A stretch of 64,000 bases of DNA from an uncultured Bacteriovorax sp. (GCA_946482295.1 CAMLRB010000001.1:47247-111246); one strand, 5' to 3'. Positions 1 to 11,587 are shown, counted from the first letter of the stretch. Numbers and translations are program-made. Notes: generated from the letters alone by a model not told the origin.

Positions 1-3000
1 TGTGTTTATCATCGATCTTAACACCTTGAAGACGGTAAACTTCTTGGATTTCATCTACGATATAACGAGCAAGTGCTTTAACACCAAGAACGCGAAGAAT
101 GTCATGTGGATTTGATGGTCCATCCATGATTGGCTCTCCAGCTCTGATATAGTCACCTTCGTTAACAACAACATAACGTCCTTTTGGAACAACATATGTC
201 ATAGGATCTGAACCATCTTCTGGGCGAACGATGATTCTTCTATTTCCTCTCAACTCAGTACCAAATTCAATTGTTCCTGAGATGTCTGAAATTTGAGCAG
301 CGTTTGACGGCTTTCTTGCTTCAAAAAGTTCAGCAACACGTGGAAGACCTCCGGTAATATCCTTAGTCTTCGTTGTTTCACGTTGAAGTTTTGAAATCGC
401 AGAACCAACGTCAACTTTGTCACCTTCTTGAACGATGATGTTTGCTCCTACCTGTAGACGGTAAGCTGCATATCTCTTCGTTCCTGGAACAAGTTGTGGT
501 TGTCCATTTTCATCTACGATCACGATACGTGGTTGCAGAGAAGGGTTCTTTGATTCAATAACAACTCTGTGTGAAAGACCTGTAACGGCATCCACTTGCT
601 CATTGATTGTGCTACCAACGATTAGATCTTCGTATTTAACTGTACCTGAAACTTCAGTTAGAACTGGAATTGCGAATGGATCCCATTCTGTAATTCTATC
701 CCCTACTGAAACTTCTTGGCCTTGCTTGAAGAAGATTTTTGATCCGTAAACAACAGGGTATCTTTCTTTTTCAACACCACGAGCATCACGTACTACAACT
801 TCCCCGTTTTTGTTCATTACGATGTTAACGCCTTCGTTGTTTGTTACGAATTGAACGTTATCAAGGTGAATTACACCGGCCGTACGAACTTCAGTTTTGT
901 TAACTTGAGCACCTGCAGTTGCAGTTCCCCCAACGTGGAATGTTCTCATTGTAAGCTGAGTACCTGGTTCACCGATCGACTGAGCAGCAATTACACCTAC
1001 AGTTTCACCGATTGAAACAAGCTTTCCGCGAGCAAGGTCACGTCCAAAACAGAAAGCACAGAAACCATGTCTTTCTTTACAAGTTAGAACTGATCTAACT
1101 TTAATCTGGTCAACTTCCTTATCTTTAAGAACTTTTAAATCTTTTTCTGTGAGCATGTAGTTTCTTGGGAAAACTTCAGCTCCGTTAGCATCTACAACCG
1201 CTTGAGCAGTTACACGGCCCATTGCTCTTTCAGCTACGTGCTCAACAACTTCACCAGCTTCGATTCTTGATGTAAGCGTGATTCCGTCTGTAGCATTACA
1301 GTCTGTAGAACGGATAATACCGTCTTGAGCAACGTCAACTAGACGACGAGTTAAGTACCCAGAGTTAGCTGTTTTAAGAGCTGTATCTGCTAGACCCTTA
1401 CGTGCACCGTGAGTAGACGTAAAGTACTCGAGTACTGATAGACCTTCACGGAAGTTAGATGTAATCGGAGTTTCAATGATCTCGCCAGATGGCTTAGCCA
1501 TTAGACCCCTCATACCACCAAGCTGTCTGATCTGTTGAGTAGAACCTCTGGCTCCAGAGTCTGCCATCATGAACAGAGAGTTGAATGAAGGAGCGTTCAT
1601 TTTTTCTTTCCCGTCGTCACTTGTGAATGACTGAGTAGAAATACGCTCGATAACTACTTTAGTAAGTTTTTCGTTTGTTTGTGCCCAAACGTCGACGATC
1701 TTATTGTAACGTTCACCGTCTGTAATCGATCCTTCGTTGTACTCTTCAGTGATCTTTGCAACTTCTTTATGGGCGTCTGCAAGGATTCCTGCTTTTTCAG
1801 CTGGGATTGTCATATCGTGTACGTTGATCGAGATACCCGCTTTTGTAGCGTACTCGTATCCAAGTCTCATGATTGCGTCTGCAAGCATTACAGTTTCTTT
1901 CTCCGTACCAACACGGTATGCATGGTCAATCAATTTCCCTAGAGCTTTTTTCCCTAGGATTTGGTTGATGTCAGAGTACTTAAGACACTTAGGTACTGCA
2001 TCCCATACGAACGTACGACCTACAGTTGTTTCAATCATTGCACCATCAATACGAACTTTGATTGGAGCTTGAAGGTGAAGGTTACCTGAGTGGTAAGCAA
2101 ACTGAGCTTCTTCTTTAGAAGCAAATACTTTGTTGTATCCACGTGCGAATGGACGAATTCTTGTCATGTAGTACAGACCAAGAACGATATCCTGAGAAGG
2201 AACGATAATTGGCGTTCCGTCTTTTGGAGAAAGAATGTTGTTTGTCGACATTGCTAGAATACGACATTCAATTTGTGCTTCGATTGAAAGAGGAACGTGA
2301 ACCGCCATCTGGTCACCGTCGAAGTCAGCGTTGAACGCTGTACACACGAGTGGGTGAAGTTGGATAGCTTTACCTTCGATAAGGATAGGTTCGAAAGCTT
2401 GAATACCAAGTCTGTGTAGAGTTGGTGCACGGTTAAGTAGAACTGGATGCTCTTGTACCGCTTCCTCAAGGATGTCCCAAACTTCTTGCTTTTGTTGGTC
2501 AACCATCTTCTTAGCAACTTTAATCGTTGTACAGTGACCTTTTTCAATTAGCTTGTTGTAAATGAATGGTTTGAAAAGTTCGAGTGCCATCAACTTCGGA
2601 AGACCACATTGGTGAAGTCTTAGTGAAGGACCAACTACAATTACCGATCGCCCTGAATAGTCTACACGTTTACCAAGTAGGTTTTGACGGAAACGACCTT
2701 GCTTACCTTTAAGCATGTCTGAAAGTGAACGAAGAGGACGCTTGTTAGCACCTGTGAACACTTTTCCACGACGGCCGTTATCGAAAAGAGCATCTACTGC
2801 TTCTTGAAGCATTCTCTTCTCGTTACGGATGATGATTTCAGGAGCGTTAAGTTCTTTAAGTCTTCTTAGACGATTGTTTCTGTTAATTACACGACGATAA
2901 AGATCGTTAAGATCTGAAGTCGCGAATCGCCCTGCCTCAAGTGGAACTAGTGGACGAAGATCTGGTGGAAGAACAGGAATAACATCCATCATAAACCATT

Positions 3001-3712
3001 CAGGCTTATTTTCAGACTTAAGAATTGATTCAACAACTTTAAGTCTTTTGATTGTTTTTGCTCTCGCCATTTCAGTCGTAGCAGCGGCTAGTGCACGACG
3101 AAGTTCTTTGTTGATGATATCAAGGTCAAGCTTCTTAAGAAGTTCTTTAATTGTTTGTCCGCCCATTCCGGCTTCGAACTCAATCCCTTGCTCTTTTAGT
3201 TCTTGGTATTGTTGTTCAGAAATTACGCGACCAACTTCTAGACCACCGTCAACATTGTCAGTAGCTGAAGAAGTTACAACGTAAGCTTCATAATAAAGAA
3301 CTCTTTCAAGTTCTTTTAGAGTTAAATCAAGAAGAGCTCCCAAACGAGATGGAAGTGATCTTAGGAACCAGATGTGTGCAACAGGTGCTGCTAGTTCAAT
3401 GTGACCTTGACGCTCACGACGAACTTTTGAAAGTGTAACTTCAACACCACATTTCTCACACACAACTCCACGGTGCTTCATACGCTTGTACTTACCGCAG
3501 ATACATTCATAATCTTTGATTGGTCCAAAGATTTTTGCACAGAAGAGACCGTCTCTTTCTGGTTTAAAAGTTCTATAGTTAATTGTCTCTGGCTTCTTAA
3601 CTTCACCAAATGACCATTCTCTGATTGTATCTGGAGAAGCCATTCTGATCGAAACAGCTTCTACACTGATAGGATCTTTTGGTTTGTCAAAAAAGTTCAA
3701 CAAGTCTTTCAT
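1..3712 (-). CDS. rpoC: DNA-directed RNA polymerase subunit beta' (C-terminus cut by window edge)
   Basis: Largest catalytic subunit of RNA polymerase. The frame is open from the ATG at 3712 to base 1, giving about 1237 residues; roughly the last tenth of the protein lies outside. Visible hallmarks are the N-terminal zinc site (CICGKYKR followed by CEKCG, near residues 70-90), the Mg-binding catalytic loop [12 protein letters not shown] near residue 465 (about 2297-2335), and the second zinc cluster [11 protein letters not shown] near residue 885. An AAGGA ribosome site precedes the start. It follows rpoB by 87 bases in the same direction, the usual rpoBC arrangement. No disruption is seen in the part present. 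Confidence 0.98.
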   Translation of the reverse strand, partial: MKDLLNFFDKPKDPISVEAVSIRMASPDTIREWSFGEVKKPETINYRTFKPERDGLFCAKIFGPIKDYECICGKYKRMKHRGVVCEKCGVEVTLSKVRRERQGHIELAAPVAHIWFLRSLPSRLGALLDLTLKELERVLYYEAYVVTSSATDNVDGGLEVGRVISEQQYQELKEQGIEFEAGMGGQTIKELLKKLDLDIINKELRRALAAATTEMARAKTIKRLKVVESILKSENKPEWFMMDVIPVLPPDLRPLVPLEAGRFATSDLNDLYRRVINRNNRLRRLKELNAPEIIIRNEKRMLQEAVDALFDNGRRGKVFTGANKRPLRSLSDMLKGKQGRFRQNLLGKRVDYSGRSVIVVGPSLRLHQCGLPKLMALELFKPFIYNKLIEKGHCTTIKVAKKMVDQQKQEVWDILEEAVQEHPVLLNRAPTLHRLGIQAFEPILIEGKAIQLHPLVCTAFNADFDGDQMAVHVPLSIEAQIECRILAMSTNNILSPKDGTPIIVPSQDIVLGLYYMTRIRPFARGYNKVFASKEEAQFAYHSGNLHLQAPIKVRIDGAMIETTVGRTFVWDAVPKCLKYSDINQILGKKALGKLIDHAYRVGTEKETVMLADAIMRLGYEYATKAGISINVHDMTIPAEKAGILADAHKEVAKITEEYNEGSITDGERYNKIVDVWAQTNEKLTKVVIERISTQSFTSDDGKEKMNAPSFNSLFMMADSGARGSTQQIRQLGGMRGLMAKPSGEIIETPITSNFREGLSVLEYFTSTHGARKGLADTALKTANSGYLTRRLVDVAQDGIIRSTDCNATDGITLTSRIEAGEVVEHVAERAMGRVTAQAVVDANGAEVFPRNYMLTEKDLKVLKDKEVDQIKVRSVLTCKERHGFCAFCFGRDLARGKLVSIGETVGVIAAQSIGEPGTQLTMRTFHVGGTATAGAQVNKTEVRTAGVIHLDNVQFVTNNEGVNIVMNKNGEVVVRDARGVEKERYPVVYGSKIFFKQGQEVSVGDRITEWDPFAIPVLTEVSGTVKYEDLIVGSTINEQVDAVTGLSHRVVIESKNPSLQPRIVIVDENGQPQLVPGTKRYAAYRLQVGANIIVQEGDKVDVGSAISKLQRETTKTKDITGGLPRVAELFEARKPSNAAQISDISGTIEFGTELRGNRRIIVRPEDGSDPMTYVVPKGRYVVVNEGDYIRAGEPIMDGPSNPHDILRVLGVKALARYIVDEIQEVYRLQGVKIDDKH

Positions 3713-3799
3713 TTTATATTCCTTGTGAGATTAAATTTTTCTTAAGTAACCACTGCCAATAAATCGAGCGCAAACTTAATTGCGCCCAATTAAAACTTT

Positions 3800-6700
3800 C
3801 TAGCTAAAAGTATTTTCTTCTTCAGAATTCTCTTCAAGCTTGATGTCCAAACAAAGCGCTTGTAATTCTCTAATGAGAACGTTGAACGACTCTGGTAGAC
3901 CTGGCTCAAGAACTTGTTCACCTTTAACGATCGATTCATACATTCTTGTACGGCCGATAACATCATCAGATTTTACAGTTAAGAACTCTTGTAAAGTATA
4001 AGCAGCTCCGTATGCCTCTAATGCCCAAACTTCCATCTCTCCAAGACGCTGACCACCGAACTGAGCTTTACCACCAAGCGGCTGCTGAGTAACAAGTGAG
4101 TAAGGTCCAGTAGAACGAGCGTGGATCTTTTCATCAACAAGGTGGTGAAGTTTCAACATGTACATTGCACCAACTGTTACGTCTTCCGAGAATACGTCAC
4201 CAGTTTTTCCGTCGAACAATGTTGTCTTACCAGACTTATCTAAATCTCCAAGCTCTAGCATTTCTCTGATGTCATCTTCCGAAGCACCATCGAATACTGA
4301 AGTAGAGAAACGAACACCCATTGAAAGTTGTTCAGCAACTTCAATTACTCTTTCGTCAGAAGCTTTTTTCAACCATTCTTTAACATCATCAGTTTTGTAG
4401 ATTTTAAAGATGTAGTCTTTTAGCTCACTAACTTTTGCGTTCTCTTCCATCATTGTCTTGATTTTTTCGCCAAGACCACGACCAGCCCATCCAAGGTGAA
4501 GCTCAAGGAGCTGCCCGATGTTCATACGTGAAGGAACCCCTAGTGGGTTAAGAACGATTTCGACAGGTGTACCGTCAGCAAGGAATGGCATATCTTCCGC
4601 AGGAACTACGTTAGAAATAACACCCTTGTTTCCGTGACGACCGGCCATCTTGTCACCTGGCTGTAGCTTTCTCTTGATCGCTACATAAACCATAACTTTT
4701 TTAATTACGCCTGGAGGTAGCTCATCACCTTTGTGAAGTTTTGCAATTTCCTCGTTAGCTTTTTGGCGAACTCTTGTGATTCTGTTTCTTACGTCAGCGA
4801 AGTACTCAGAAAGTTTTTCTTCAAGAGCAGCTTCAAGAGGCAAGTAACCGATAAGTTCGAAAGGAATTGAAGCAAGGATTTCTCCAGTAACTGCTACACC
4901 TTTTCCAAGGAGTTCAGTAGCTCCGTCTTCTGAGATCAACTTGTCAGTTGTCTTAGCACCTTTGAACATTTCAGCGATTTTTTGGATTGCTGAAGTTTGG
5001 ATCGCCTTAATCTCGATTCTTTCGTCACGACGGATTAGTGTCGTTTCGTGATCGATGATTTCTTTTGAACGAGCATCTAGTTCAACTCCTTCACGAGTGT
5101 AAACTTTAGCGTCGATAACTGTTCCGCGAACTGATGAAGGTACGCGAAGTGAAGTATCTTTTACGTCGCCCGCTTTATCACCGAAGATAGCTTTAAGAAG
5201 TTTTTCTTCTGGTGAAAGTTGAGATTCACCTTTTGGAGTGATCTTACCAACAAGAATATCCCCTGGCTTAATGATCGCACCGACACGAATGATTCCGGCT
5301 TCATCAAGATCTTTTAGAGCTTCTTCAGAAACGTTTGGAATATCGCGAGTGATTTCTTCTTTACCTAACTTTGTATCGCGAGCTTCAATTTCAAAGCTTT
5401 CGATGTGAACAGATGTAAATACGTCTTTAGCTAGGATGTTTTCATTGATAAGGATCGAGTCCTCATAATTGTATCCACCCCATGGCATGAACGCCACAAG
5501 TACGTTCTGACCAAGAGCTAAGTCACCTAAGTGCGTAGCTGGACCATCAGCAATAACCATACCCTTAAGTACGCTATCGCCTTCTTTAACTAGAGCTTTT
5601 TGGTTATTACATGTGTTCTGGTTTGTACGCTGATATTTAGTCAACTTATAAACATCTACTCCAGACTCACCTTCAGAGAATTTCTCTCTTTGGATAACGA
5701 TACGGTTAGAGTCAACAAAGATTACTCTTCCTGATTCTTTAGCGTATACGATAGCACCAGAGTCACGAGCAATAATTTGCTCAACACCAGTACCAACGAT
5801 AGGCGCGTCTGTTCTAACAACAGGAACGGCCTGTCTCATCATGTTCGATCCCATAAGCGCGCGGTTAGCATCGTCGTGTTCTAGGAATGGAATAAGTGAA
5901 GTTGCGATCGAGATCATCTGAGTTGGAGAAACGTCCATCAGCTGAACTTCGTTTGCACTTACCATTGTAAATTCACCAGCAGAACGAGCAGCGATTTGAT
6001 CGCCAACAAGTTTTTTACCGTTGATGTATTTAGCGTCCAACTGTGCAATTACTTTTCCTTCTTCTTCGAAGGCAGAGAAGTATTTTGGTGGTTGGATTGT
6101 CTTATCTTCATTGATGATTTGGTAAGGAGTTTCAATGAATCCGTATTCAGAAACGCGAGCATAAGTTGCAAGAGAAGTGATAAGACCAATGTTTGGTCCT
6201 TCCGGTGTTTCTACCGGACACATTCTTCCGTAGTGAGTTCCGTGAACGTCACGTACTTCGAATCCTGCGCGCTCACGAGTTAGACCACCTGGCCCAAGAG
6301 CAGAAAGTCTTCTCTTGTGAGTAACTTCTGAAAGTGGGTTTGTTTGATCCATGAACTGTGAAAGCTGAGAAGAACCAAAGAATTCTTTTACAGCTGCAGC
6401 AACTGGTTTTTGGTTAACTAGATCGTATGGCATCATCGTTTCAATTTCTTGAATGGCCATTCTTTCTTTAACTGCTCTTTCCATTCTTACTAGACCAACG
6501 CGGAATTGGTTCTCAAGAAGTTCACCAACAGCTCTTACACGACGGTTACCAAGGTGGTCGATATCATCTACTTTACCTTTACCGTTGTTAAGTTCTACGA
6601 GGTACATAACTGTCGTAAGAATGTCTTGTCTTGTAAGTACAGTTTCTTCAACTGGAATATTCATTCCGAATTTGTAATTGATTTTCATACGACCAACTTT

Positions 6701-7930
6701 CGATAGATCGTATTTGTCTTTATTGAAGAATAAGTTTTCGAAAAGAGTGTTCGCAGCCTCTAGAGTTGGAGGTTCACCTGGACGAAGTCTTTCGAAAATT
6801 TTGATAAGGGCATCTTCTTTCGTTTCTGTTTTATCGATAAGAAGAGTGTTTCTGATTTGATCACCGTAGTTAATCATGTCGATGTAAAGAACTTGTACTT
6901 CTTTAACACCAGCTTTGATTAAATCGTGAATTTTTGCTTCTGAAAGTGCTTCGTTTGCTAAACAGATTACTTCACCTGTTTTTTCATTGAAGATATCTTC
7001 AGCAAGCACTTTACCTACAACTTCTTCTAGCTCAGCTGGAAGCTCAGTAATTTTTGAATCTTCCATTTTTTTAACAGAAGCTTTTGTATATTTTTTACCT
7101 TTCTTAACAATTACTGCACCTGATTTTGGATCAAGGATATCAGCGTTTGCTCTAGTTCCAACCATTAGGTTGAAATCAAGCTTGCGTGAGTATGAACCAT
7201 CTTTATTGAAAGTAATTTTTTCCATTTGGTAAAATTCTTTCAAGAGATCAGCTGTTGAGTAGCCCATAGCTTTTAAAACTACAGATGCGTGAAGCTTTCT
7301 CTTACGGTCAATACGAGCAAAGAGAATGTTTTTGTGGTCGAATTCGAAATCTAGCCAAGAACCTCTGTGAGGGATGATTCTTGCTGAATATAGAAGTTTT
7401 CCAGAAGAGTGTTTTTTACCGTTATCGTGCTCGAAGATGATCCCTGGAGATCTGTGGAGCTGAGAAACGATTACTCTTTCTGTTCCGTTGTAAACGAAAG
7501 ATCCTGTTTCTGCCATTAGAGGAATGTTACCTAGGTAAACTTCCTGCTCTTTTACAGATGAAACAGTTCTTTGCTCAACACCGTCTCTATCAACTGATAC
7601 GTCGAAGAATACGAGACGAACGACAACTTTAAGTGGTGCTTCGTATGAAAGGCCTCTTTGACGACACTCTTTCACTGTATATTTTGGTTCTTCAAGAGAG
7701 TAGCTTACGAACTCAAGTGATACCGTTTTATTAAAGTCATAGATTGGGAATACAGATTTAAAAACCTGTTGCAGGCCCGACACTGTTCTTTTCGCAGGTG
7801 GAATATCCTTTTGAAGAAATTCTTCATAAGAATTTACCTGCAATTTCATTAGAGGTGGAGTGTCAAGGACAGCTGGAGTATTTGAAAAGGTTTTGCGAAA
7901 CCATTCGTTAGGTGAAAAAACCTGAGTCAT
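3800..7930 (-). CDS. rpoB: DNA-directed RNA polymerase subunit beta
   Basis: Catalytic beta subunit of RNA polymerase, 1376 residues, close to the usual proteobacterial length. The rifampicin-pocket segment [20 protein letters not shown] is intact and keeps the Asp, His and Ser that are changed in common resistant mutants, so the sequence predicts a rifampicin-sensitive enzyme. The C-terminal switch/clamp block around [20 protein letters not shown] is also present. A GGAG ribosome site stands before the ATG at 7930. The gene is separated from rplL by a 141-base gap that holds a terminator-like hairpin, which probably sets the ratio of L7/L12 to polymerase subunits. Confidence 0.99.
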   Translation of the reverse strand: MTQVFSPNEWFRKTFSNTPAVLDTPPLMKLQVNSYEEFLQKDIPPAKRTVSGLQQVFKSVFPIYDFNKTVSLEFVSYSLEEPKYTVKECRQRGLSYEAPLKVVVRLVFFDVSVDRDGVEQRTVSSVKEQEVYLGNIPLMAETGSFVYNGTERVIVSQLHRSPGIIFEHDNGKKHSSGKLLYSARIIPHRGSWLDFEFDHKNILFARIDRKRKLHASVVLKAMGYSTADLLKEFYQMEKITFNKDGSYSRKLDFNLMVGTRANADILDPKSGAVIVKKGKKYTKASVKKMEDSKITELPAELEEVVGKVLAEDIFNEKTGEVICLANEALSEAKIHDLIKAGVKEVQVLYIDMINYGDQIRNTLLIDKTETKEDALIKIFERLRPGEPPTLEAANTLFENLFFNKDKYDLSKVGRMKINYKFGMNIPVEETVLTRQDILTTVMYLVELNNGKGKVDDIDHLGNRRVRAVGELLENQFRVGLVRMERAVKERMAIQEIETMMPYDLVNQKPVAAAVKEFFGSSQLSQFMDQTNPLSEVTHKRRLSALGPGGLTRERAGFEVRDVHGTHYGRMCPVETPEGPNIGLITSLATYARVSEYGFIETPYQIINEDKTIQPPKYFSAFEEEGKVIAQLDAKYINGKKLVGDQIAARSAGEFTMVSANEVQLMDVSPTQMISIATSLIPFLEHDDANRALMGSNMMRQAVPVVRTDAPIVGTGVEQIIARDSGAIVYAKESGRVIFVDSNRIVIQREKFSEGESGVDVYKLTKYQRTNQNTCNNQKALVKEGDSVLKGMVIADGPATHLGDLALGQNVLVAFMPWGGYNYEDSILINENILAKDVFTSVHIESFEIEARDTKLGKEEITRDIPNVSEEALKDLDEAGIIRVGAIIKPGDILVGKITPKGESQLSPEEKLLKAIFGDKAGDVKDTSLRVPSSVRGTVIDAKVYTREGVELDARSKEIIDHETTLIRRDERIEIKAIQTSAIQKIAEMFKGAKTTDKLISEDGATELLGKGVAVTGEILASIPFELIGYLPLEAALEEKLSEYFADVRNRITRVRQKANEEIAKLHKGDELPPGVIKKVMVYVAIKRKLQPGDKMAGRHGNKGVISNVVPAEDMPFLADGTPVEIVLNPLGVPSRMNIGQLLELHLGWAGRGLGEKIKTMMEENAKVSELKDYIFKIYKTDDVKEWLKKASDERVIEVAEQLSMGVRFSTSVFDGASEDDIREMLELGDLDKSGKTTLFDGKTGDVFSEDVTVGAMYMLKLHHLVDEKIHARSTGPYSLVTQQPLGGKAQFGGQRLGEMEVWALEAYGAAYTLQEFLTVKSDDVIGRTRMYESIVKGEQVLEPGLPESFNVLIRELQALCLDIKLEENSEEENTFS

Positions 7931-7984
7931 CGCGCTCTCCTAGAGAATCTTTAAGAAAATATTCTTAGAGTAAATTTATAAAAA

Positions 7985-8037
7985 TCAAAAAAACACAAAA
8001 AGGCATGAAGAGATTTGGCGTCTCTTCATACCTTTTT
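7985..8037 (-). terminator. Attenuator-like hairpin between rplL and rpoB
   Basis: On the minus strand a 17-base-pair stem (arms 8021-8037 and 7997-8013, loop 8014-8020) is followed by a U-rich run interrupted by GUG (7985-7996). The single non-Watson-Crick position is G-U when transcribed on the minus strand but A-C on the plus strand, so the structure is built for minus-strand RNA. Its position matches the rplL-rpoB attenuator known from E. coli. Partial termination here is inferred. Confidence 0.75.
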
Positions 8038-8071
8038 TAGAAAACAAATTTATTTAAAATCAAAAATCAAA

Positions 8072-8440
8072 TTACTTAAGCTCAACCTTCGCTCCAGCAC
8101 CTTCAAGAGTTTTCTTGATTGCTTCAGCGTCAGCTTTTGAAAGACCTTCTTTAACAGTCTTTGGAGCACCTTCAACTAGATCCTTAGCTTCTTTCAAGCC
8201 AAGACCAGTGATTGTACGGATTTCTTTAATAACGTTGATTTTCTTGTCTCCACCGTCAGCAAGAACAACTGTGAATTCAGTTTGCTCTTCAACTGCAGCA
8301 GCTGGACCAGCAGCACCAGCTACAGCTACAGGAGCTGCAGATACACCAAATTTAGTTTCAAGTTCTTTAACTAGGTTAGCTAGGTCAAGAACTGACATTT
8401 TAGAGATGTGCTCGATTAATTGTTCATTTGTTACGCTCAT
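8072..8440 (-). CDS. rplL: 50S ribosomal protein L7/L12
   Basis: Stalk protein that recruits translational GTPases to the ribosome; 122 residues, the standard length. It has the N-terminal dimerisation segment, an Ala/Pro/Val-rich hinge at about residues 35-50, and the C-terminal domain with the [20 protein letters not shown] and [10 protein letters not shown] signatures. A GGAG-like ribosome site precedes ATG 8440. It follows rplJ by 39 bases, so the two are co-transcribed and together make the L10-(L12)n complex. An attenuator-like hairpin follows the stop codon. Confidence 0.99.
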   Translation of the reverse strand: MSVTNEQLIEHISKMSVLDLANLVKELETKFGVSAAPVAVAGAAGPAAAVEEQTEFTVVLADGGDKKINVIKEIRTITGLGLKEAKDLVEGAPKTVKEGLSKADAEAIKKTLEGAGAKVELK

Positions 8441-8479
8441 ATAAGTCTCCTATAAAATAAAATTTAAAAAAATTGTTAA

Positions 8480-8983
8480 TTAAGCTGGCAATTCGCCTTT
8501 TTCTTTCTTCTCATTGATTGCAAAAAGAACTCTAGCAAAAGCAGAAACAGGTGCAAGGAAAGTCGCTAGAAGAGTACCAAGCATTTGGTCTCTTGAAGGA
8601 AGATCTGCAAGTTGTTTTACTTGAGCTTTCGTTAACATTTGTCCGTCAAGAACACCACCTTTAAGGTCTACTAACTCAAGGCTAGATCCGGCGTCTTTAA
8701 GACATTTTGCAACTGCAGCTGGATCATCAAATGCAAGTGCAATTGCATGTGGACCAGCAAGGTTTTCGAACAAAGCAGCAGCTGGTGTACCTTCTGCAGC
8801 TTTTTTGAAAAGCGTGTTTCTTGTGACAATCATTTTTCCATTTGAGTCACGAACAGCTTTTCGAACGCTAACGGCATCATTTGATTTAATACCGATTAGG
8901 TTTGTAAGAAAGATAGCCTTTGAACGTCCTAGATCTGCTTTAAGATCTTGGATGATAGCTTCTTTCTCTGAACGACTAAGCAT
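8480..8983 (-). CDS. rplJ: 50S ribosomal protein L10
   Basis: Base of the ribosomal stalk: it binds 23S rRNA and carries the L7/L12 dimers. The 167 residues contain the usual N-terminal rRNA-binding half (KADLGRSKAIFLTNLIGIKSNDAVSVRKAVR) and the C-terminal helix that holds L7/L12 (LLATFLAPVSAFARVLFAI). The start at 8983 has an AGGGAGG ribosome site five bases upstream. In many bacteria L10-L12 represses its own mRNA through a leader structure, and a matching structure is visible just upstream. Confidence 0.98.
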   Translation of the reverse strand: MLSRSEKEAIIQDLKADLGRSKAIFLTNLIGIKSNDAVSVRKAVRDSNGKMIVTRNTLFKKAAEGTPAAALFENLAGPHAIALAFDDPAAVAKCLKDAGSSLELVDLKGGVLDGQMLTKAQVKQLADLPSRDQMLGTLLATFLAPVSAFARVLFAINEKKEKGELPA

Positions 8984-9000
8984 ATTATCCTCCCTTGTAT

Positions 9001-9070
9001 TTCGGAGGGGGATTTCGGCAGGCTTTACTATTAAGCTCTGGGTAGGAACTTAATAAACCGACTTTCTTCA
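9001..9070 (-). promoter_or_regulatory. Ribosomal protein L10 leader (autoregulatory RNA)
   Basis: In the 106-base gap before rplJ, the minus-strand RNA can form a TATTAAG/CTTAATA stem (9049-9055 with 9029-9035) enclosed by a TCGG/CCGA pairing (9058-9061 with 9015-9018). The 3' side carries the string GCCTGCCGAAAT, which resembles the CCUGCCGA end of known L10 leader RNAs. Autoregulation by L10-L12 is known for that RNA family. Assignment rests on eye-matched motifs and position. Confidence 0.6.
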
Positions 9071-9089
9071 ACCCCTTCTTTTATTTTAA

Positions 9090-9791
9090 TTAAGCAACAG
9101 TGAAAGCTTCAGCTGTATCGATCTTGATCCCTGGGCCCATTGTCGTGCTTAAAGTAAGTGACTTAATGTAAGTCCCCTTAGCAGAAGCAGGCTTTGCCTT
9201 AACGATCGCTGAAACGATAGCTGTATAGTTTTGTTTTAATTGTTCAACAGTGAACGAAGACTTTCCGATTGGAACGTGAACGATACCTGTTTTTTCTGTA
9301 CGGTATTCAACCTTACCAGCTTTTTGTTCTTTAACAGCTGCTGCTACGTCAGTTGTTACAGTACCAAGCTTAGGGTTTGGCATTAAACCACGTGGTCCAA
9401 GAAGACGAGCTACTTTACCAAGCTTACTCATCATATCTGGAGATGCGATTACGCGGTCGAAGTCTAACCAACCACCAGCGATTTTTGTGATGATGTCGTC
9501 ACCACCAGCGAAGTCTGCACCTGCTGCTGTTGCTTCATCAACTTTTGTTCCTGAAGTAATAGCAACTACACGTACAGTTTTACCTGTACCAGCTGGAAGA
9601 GCTAGAGCTCCACGGATCATTTGATCAGCGTGACGTGGATCAACTCCAAGTCTGAAAGCTAGATCAACTGTTTCGTCGAATTTTGTGTTTTTGATTTCTT
9701 TAGCCAGTTTAAGGGCTTCATCAGAAGAGTAGAGCTTAGTGTTGTCTACTTTCTTTGCTGCTTCTAAAAAACGTTTTGACGCTTTTTTCAT
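9090..9791 (-). CDS. rplA: 50S ribosomal protein L1
   Basis: Large-subunit protein of the L1 stalk, which moves deacylated tRNA out of the E site; also a translational repressor in many bacteria. The signatures LGPRGLMPNPKLGTVT and the terminal MGPGIKID are present. Two ATGs are available; the one at 9791 (MKKASKRF, 233 residues) is preferred because the GGAG ribosome site sits six bases before it, whereas it abuts the ATG at 9797 with no spacing. It lies 59 bases downstream of rplK. Confidence 0.98.
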   Translation of the reverse strand: MKKASKRFLEAAKKVDNTKLYSSDEALKLAKEIKNTKFDETVDLAFRLGVDPRHADQMIRGALALPAGTGKTVRVVAITSGTKVDEATAAGADFAGGDDIITKIAGGWLDFDRVIASPDMMSKLGKVARLLGPRGLMPNPKLGTVTTDVAAAVKEQKAGKVEYRTEKTGIVHVPIGKSSFTVEQLKQNYTAIVSAIVKAKPASAKGTYIKSLTLSTTMGPGIKIDTAEAFTVA

Positions 9792-9850
9792 GTTCATCTC
9801 CTGCGGTCATTTCAGTTGGCGACTTGAGAGTCTCCCGCTCTATAAAGTTA

Positions 9851-10279
9851 TTAGTAATCTAGTTTCAATCCCATTGAACGGATTGATCCTTCGATTGTTC
9901 TCATTCCTGCTTCTTTTGTTCCAGCTGTAAGGTCAGCTTTTTTTGTTTCAACGATTTCTTCAACAGTCTTCTTTGGAACTTTTTTAGCCATTACTTCCGT
10001 GCCTGGCTTTTGAGCTCCTCTTTCAAGCTTTAGCTTATCTTTTAGAAGGTAAGAAGCTGGAGGAGTTTTAGTTACGAATGTGAAAGATCTGTCAGAGTAA
10101 ACTGTAATGATCGTTGGAAGTACAACACCATTTTGTTGTTGAGTTTTTGCATTGAAAGCCTTGCAAAATTCCATGATGTTTACACCTTTTTGACCAAGAG
10201 CTGGACCAATTGGTGGTGATGGGTTTGCTTTTCCGCCTGCAATTTGTAACTTGATAAAACCTGTAACTTTCTTAGCCAT
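9851..10279 (-). CDS. rplK: 50S ribosomal protein L11
   Basis: Binds the GTPase-associated centre of 23S rRNA and is needed for RelA-type stringent signalling. The 142-residue length is standard. The proline-rich N-terminal segment ([25 protein letters not shown]) and the C-terminal RNA-binding end ([18 protein letters not shown]) are clear. A GGAG ribosome site precedes ATG 10279. It stands between nusG and rplA in the canonical order. Confidence 0.99.
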   Translation of the reverse strand: MAKKVTGFIKLQIAGGKANPSPPIGPALGQKGVNIMEFCKAFNAKTQQQNGVVLPTIITVYSDRSFTFVTKTPPASYLLKDKLKLERGAQKPGTEVMAKKVPKKTVEEIVETKKADLTAGTKEAGMRTIEGSIRSMGLKLDY

Positions 10280-10311
10280 ATAATACTCCTACAAAACCAA
10301 CGACTATATTT

Positions 10312-10899
10312 TTATGAAACTTTTTCTACTTGTGAGAAATCCAACTCAACTGGAGTAGGTCTTCCGAAGATAGAAACGTTAACTTTAATCTTACCTTTTT
10401 CACTAACTGCTTCGATTGTTCCCACGAAGTTAGCGAATGGCCCTTCAATAACCTTAACTGACTCACCTTCTGCAAAGTTAATTGAAGTACGTGGCTTCTT
10501 AAACCCGTCTTCCATTTGCGAAGTCATGTAAGCCGCCTCTTCATTCGTGATAGGCGCTGGTTTATCGAGAGTTCCCCCAACAAAACCAGTAATTTTGTCA
10601 GTGCTTTTTACAAGGTGCCAAGTCTTATCATTCATGATCATCTTAATCAAGACGTAGCCTGGAAAAAACTTTTTCTTGATTGTCTTCTTCTTTCCACCGG
10701 CCGTAGTTACAAGAGTTTCCTCTGGAACCAAGATCTCAGCGAAGAGTTCAGTCATCTTATGATTAACAATTCTCTCTTTAAGAGATTTTGTAACTTTGTT
10801 TTCTTGACCAGTTTGAGCTTTAGCAATGTACCACTTGAAGTCAGGTGTATCACCTTTTGCAAGCTCAATGTTTTCATATGAATTCTTTGATTCAGCCAT
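10312..10899 (-). CDS. nusG: Transcription termination/antitermination factor NusG
   Basis: RNA polymerase elongation factor that couples to Rho or to ribosomal protein S10. The 195-residue protein has the NGN domain (KWYIAKAQTGQENKVTKSL at about residues 22-40, then FFPGYVLIKM) and a C-terminal KOW domain (EGESVKVIEGPFANFVGTIE). The N-terminal 20 residues are a short polar extension. No strong ribosome site precedes ATG 10899. It follows secE by 23 bases. Confidence 0.98.
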   Translation of the reverse strand: MAESKNSYENIELAKGDTPDFKWYIAKAQTGQENKVTKSLKERIVNHKMTELFAEILVPEETLVTTAGGKKKTIKKKFFPGYVLIKMIMNDKTWHLVKSTDKITGFVGGTLDKPAPITNEEAAYMTSQMEDGFKKPRTSINFAEGESVKVIEGPFANFVGTIEAVSEKGKIKVNVSIFGRPTPVELDFSQVEKVS

Positions 10900-10922
10900 A
10901 ATTAAATTACCAATTGTAGTTA

Positions 10923-11309
10923 TTAATAAAGGAACTCTAAAACTTTCTGGAAAATAAAATCCACCGACATAAAAATAGCAGCAACAATAACAAGCGCGAT
11001 GGCAATACCGATCGTCATCTTTACGATTGTGTCTTTAGTTGGCCATACAACTTTTACGAGTTCATTGTAGACTTCTTCTAGGTAGCTAGATGTTTTTTCA
11101 TTCTTAAGAATGTAAATGAATGTTCCAAAACCAGTTACGACACCAACAGCTTGAGTGATAAGTGAAAAGCTTGAAATTTTTGCTTCAAGATCAAACCAAT
11201 CTCCGAGTTGTCTTATAAAAGTAGCCGCAACAAATCCTGCAAGAACAGCCGCAATAACGACTAAAGCAGTGATCCATTTTTTTGAGTCTTCGCTCTTAAT
11301 GATCGACAT
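10923..11309 (-). CDS. secE: Preprotein translocase subunit SecE
   Basis: Essential clamp subunit of the SecYEG channel in the inner membrane. At 128 residues it is of the longer, E. coli-like type. There are two N-terminal hydrophobic segments (about residues 13-31 and 48-66), then the conserved amphipathic region EEVYNELVKVVWPTKDTIVKMT and the final membrane helix (about 100-116). It is the first protein gene after tRNA-Trp and precedes nusG, as in most proteobacteria. Confidence 0.97.
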   Translation of the reverse strand: MSIIKSEDSKKWITALVVIAAVLAGFVAATFIRQLGDWFDLEAKISSFSLITQAVGVVTGFGTFIYILKNEKTSSYLEEVYNELVKVVWPTKDTIVKMTIGIAIALVIVAAIFMSVDFIFQKVLEFLY

Positions 11310-11431
11310 AGATAACCTTTTTTAGCTGGATAAAAAAATTAGAGTCTAATACATATGCAAGAAAAAACCCAAAATGTCTATTGATTTTTCGTAATTGAAT
11401 TTTTTGACGCTTTTTGTCGGAGTGAGATTGG

Positions 11432-11504
11432 CGGGTGCAGTAGGATTCGAACCTACAACCAAGTGATTTGGAATCACCTACTCTACCATTGGAGCTATAC
11501 ACCC
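11432..11504 (-). tRNA. tRNA-Trp (anticodon CCA)
   Basis: The minus strand folds into a full cloverleaf: acceptor GGGTGTA with TGCACCC, D arm GCTC..GAGT, anticodon loop TTCCAAA giving CCA, and T arm GTAGG-TTCGAAT-CCTAC. The discriminator base is G and no CCA end is encoded. It lies between tuf and secE, the position of tRNA-Trp in many bacteria, only seven bases downstream of a tuf terminator. Confidence 0.97.
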
Positions 11505-11511
11505 ATCTTCG

Positions 11512-11540
11512 AAAAAAGTGGGCCGAAAGAATCGGCCCAC
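11512..11540 (-). terminator. Second rho-independent terminator after tuf
   Basis: On the minus strand a perfect nine-base-pair GC-rich stem GTGGGCCGA / TCGGCCCAC (11532-11540 with 11518-11526, five-base loop) runs straight into six Ts (11512-11517). It lies seven bases before the mature tRNA-Trp. Confidence 0.85.
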
Positions 11541-11587
11541 CTAGTTTTGTTTATTACATCAAATTGGCGAACTCTTACTTAACCGGT

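Noticed and set aside
5996..6860. Long plus-strand open frames opposite rpoB
   Set aside because: They are antisense shadows of rpoB, without ribosome sites, and their composition follows the reverse complement of a real gene.
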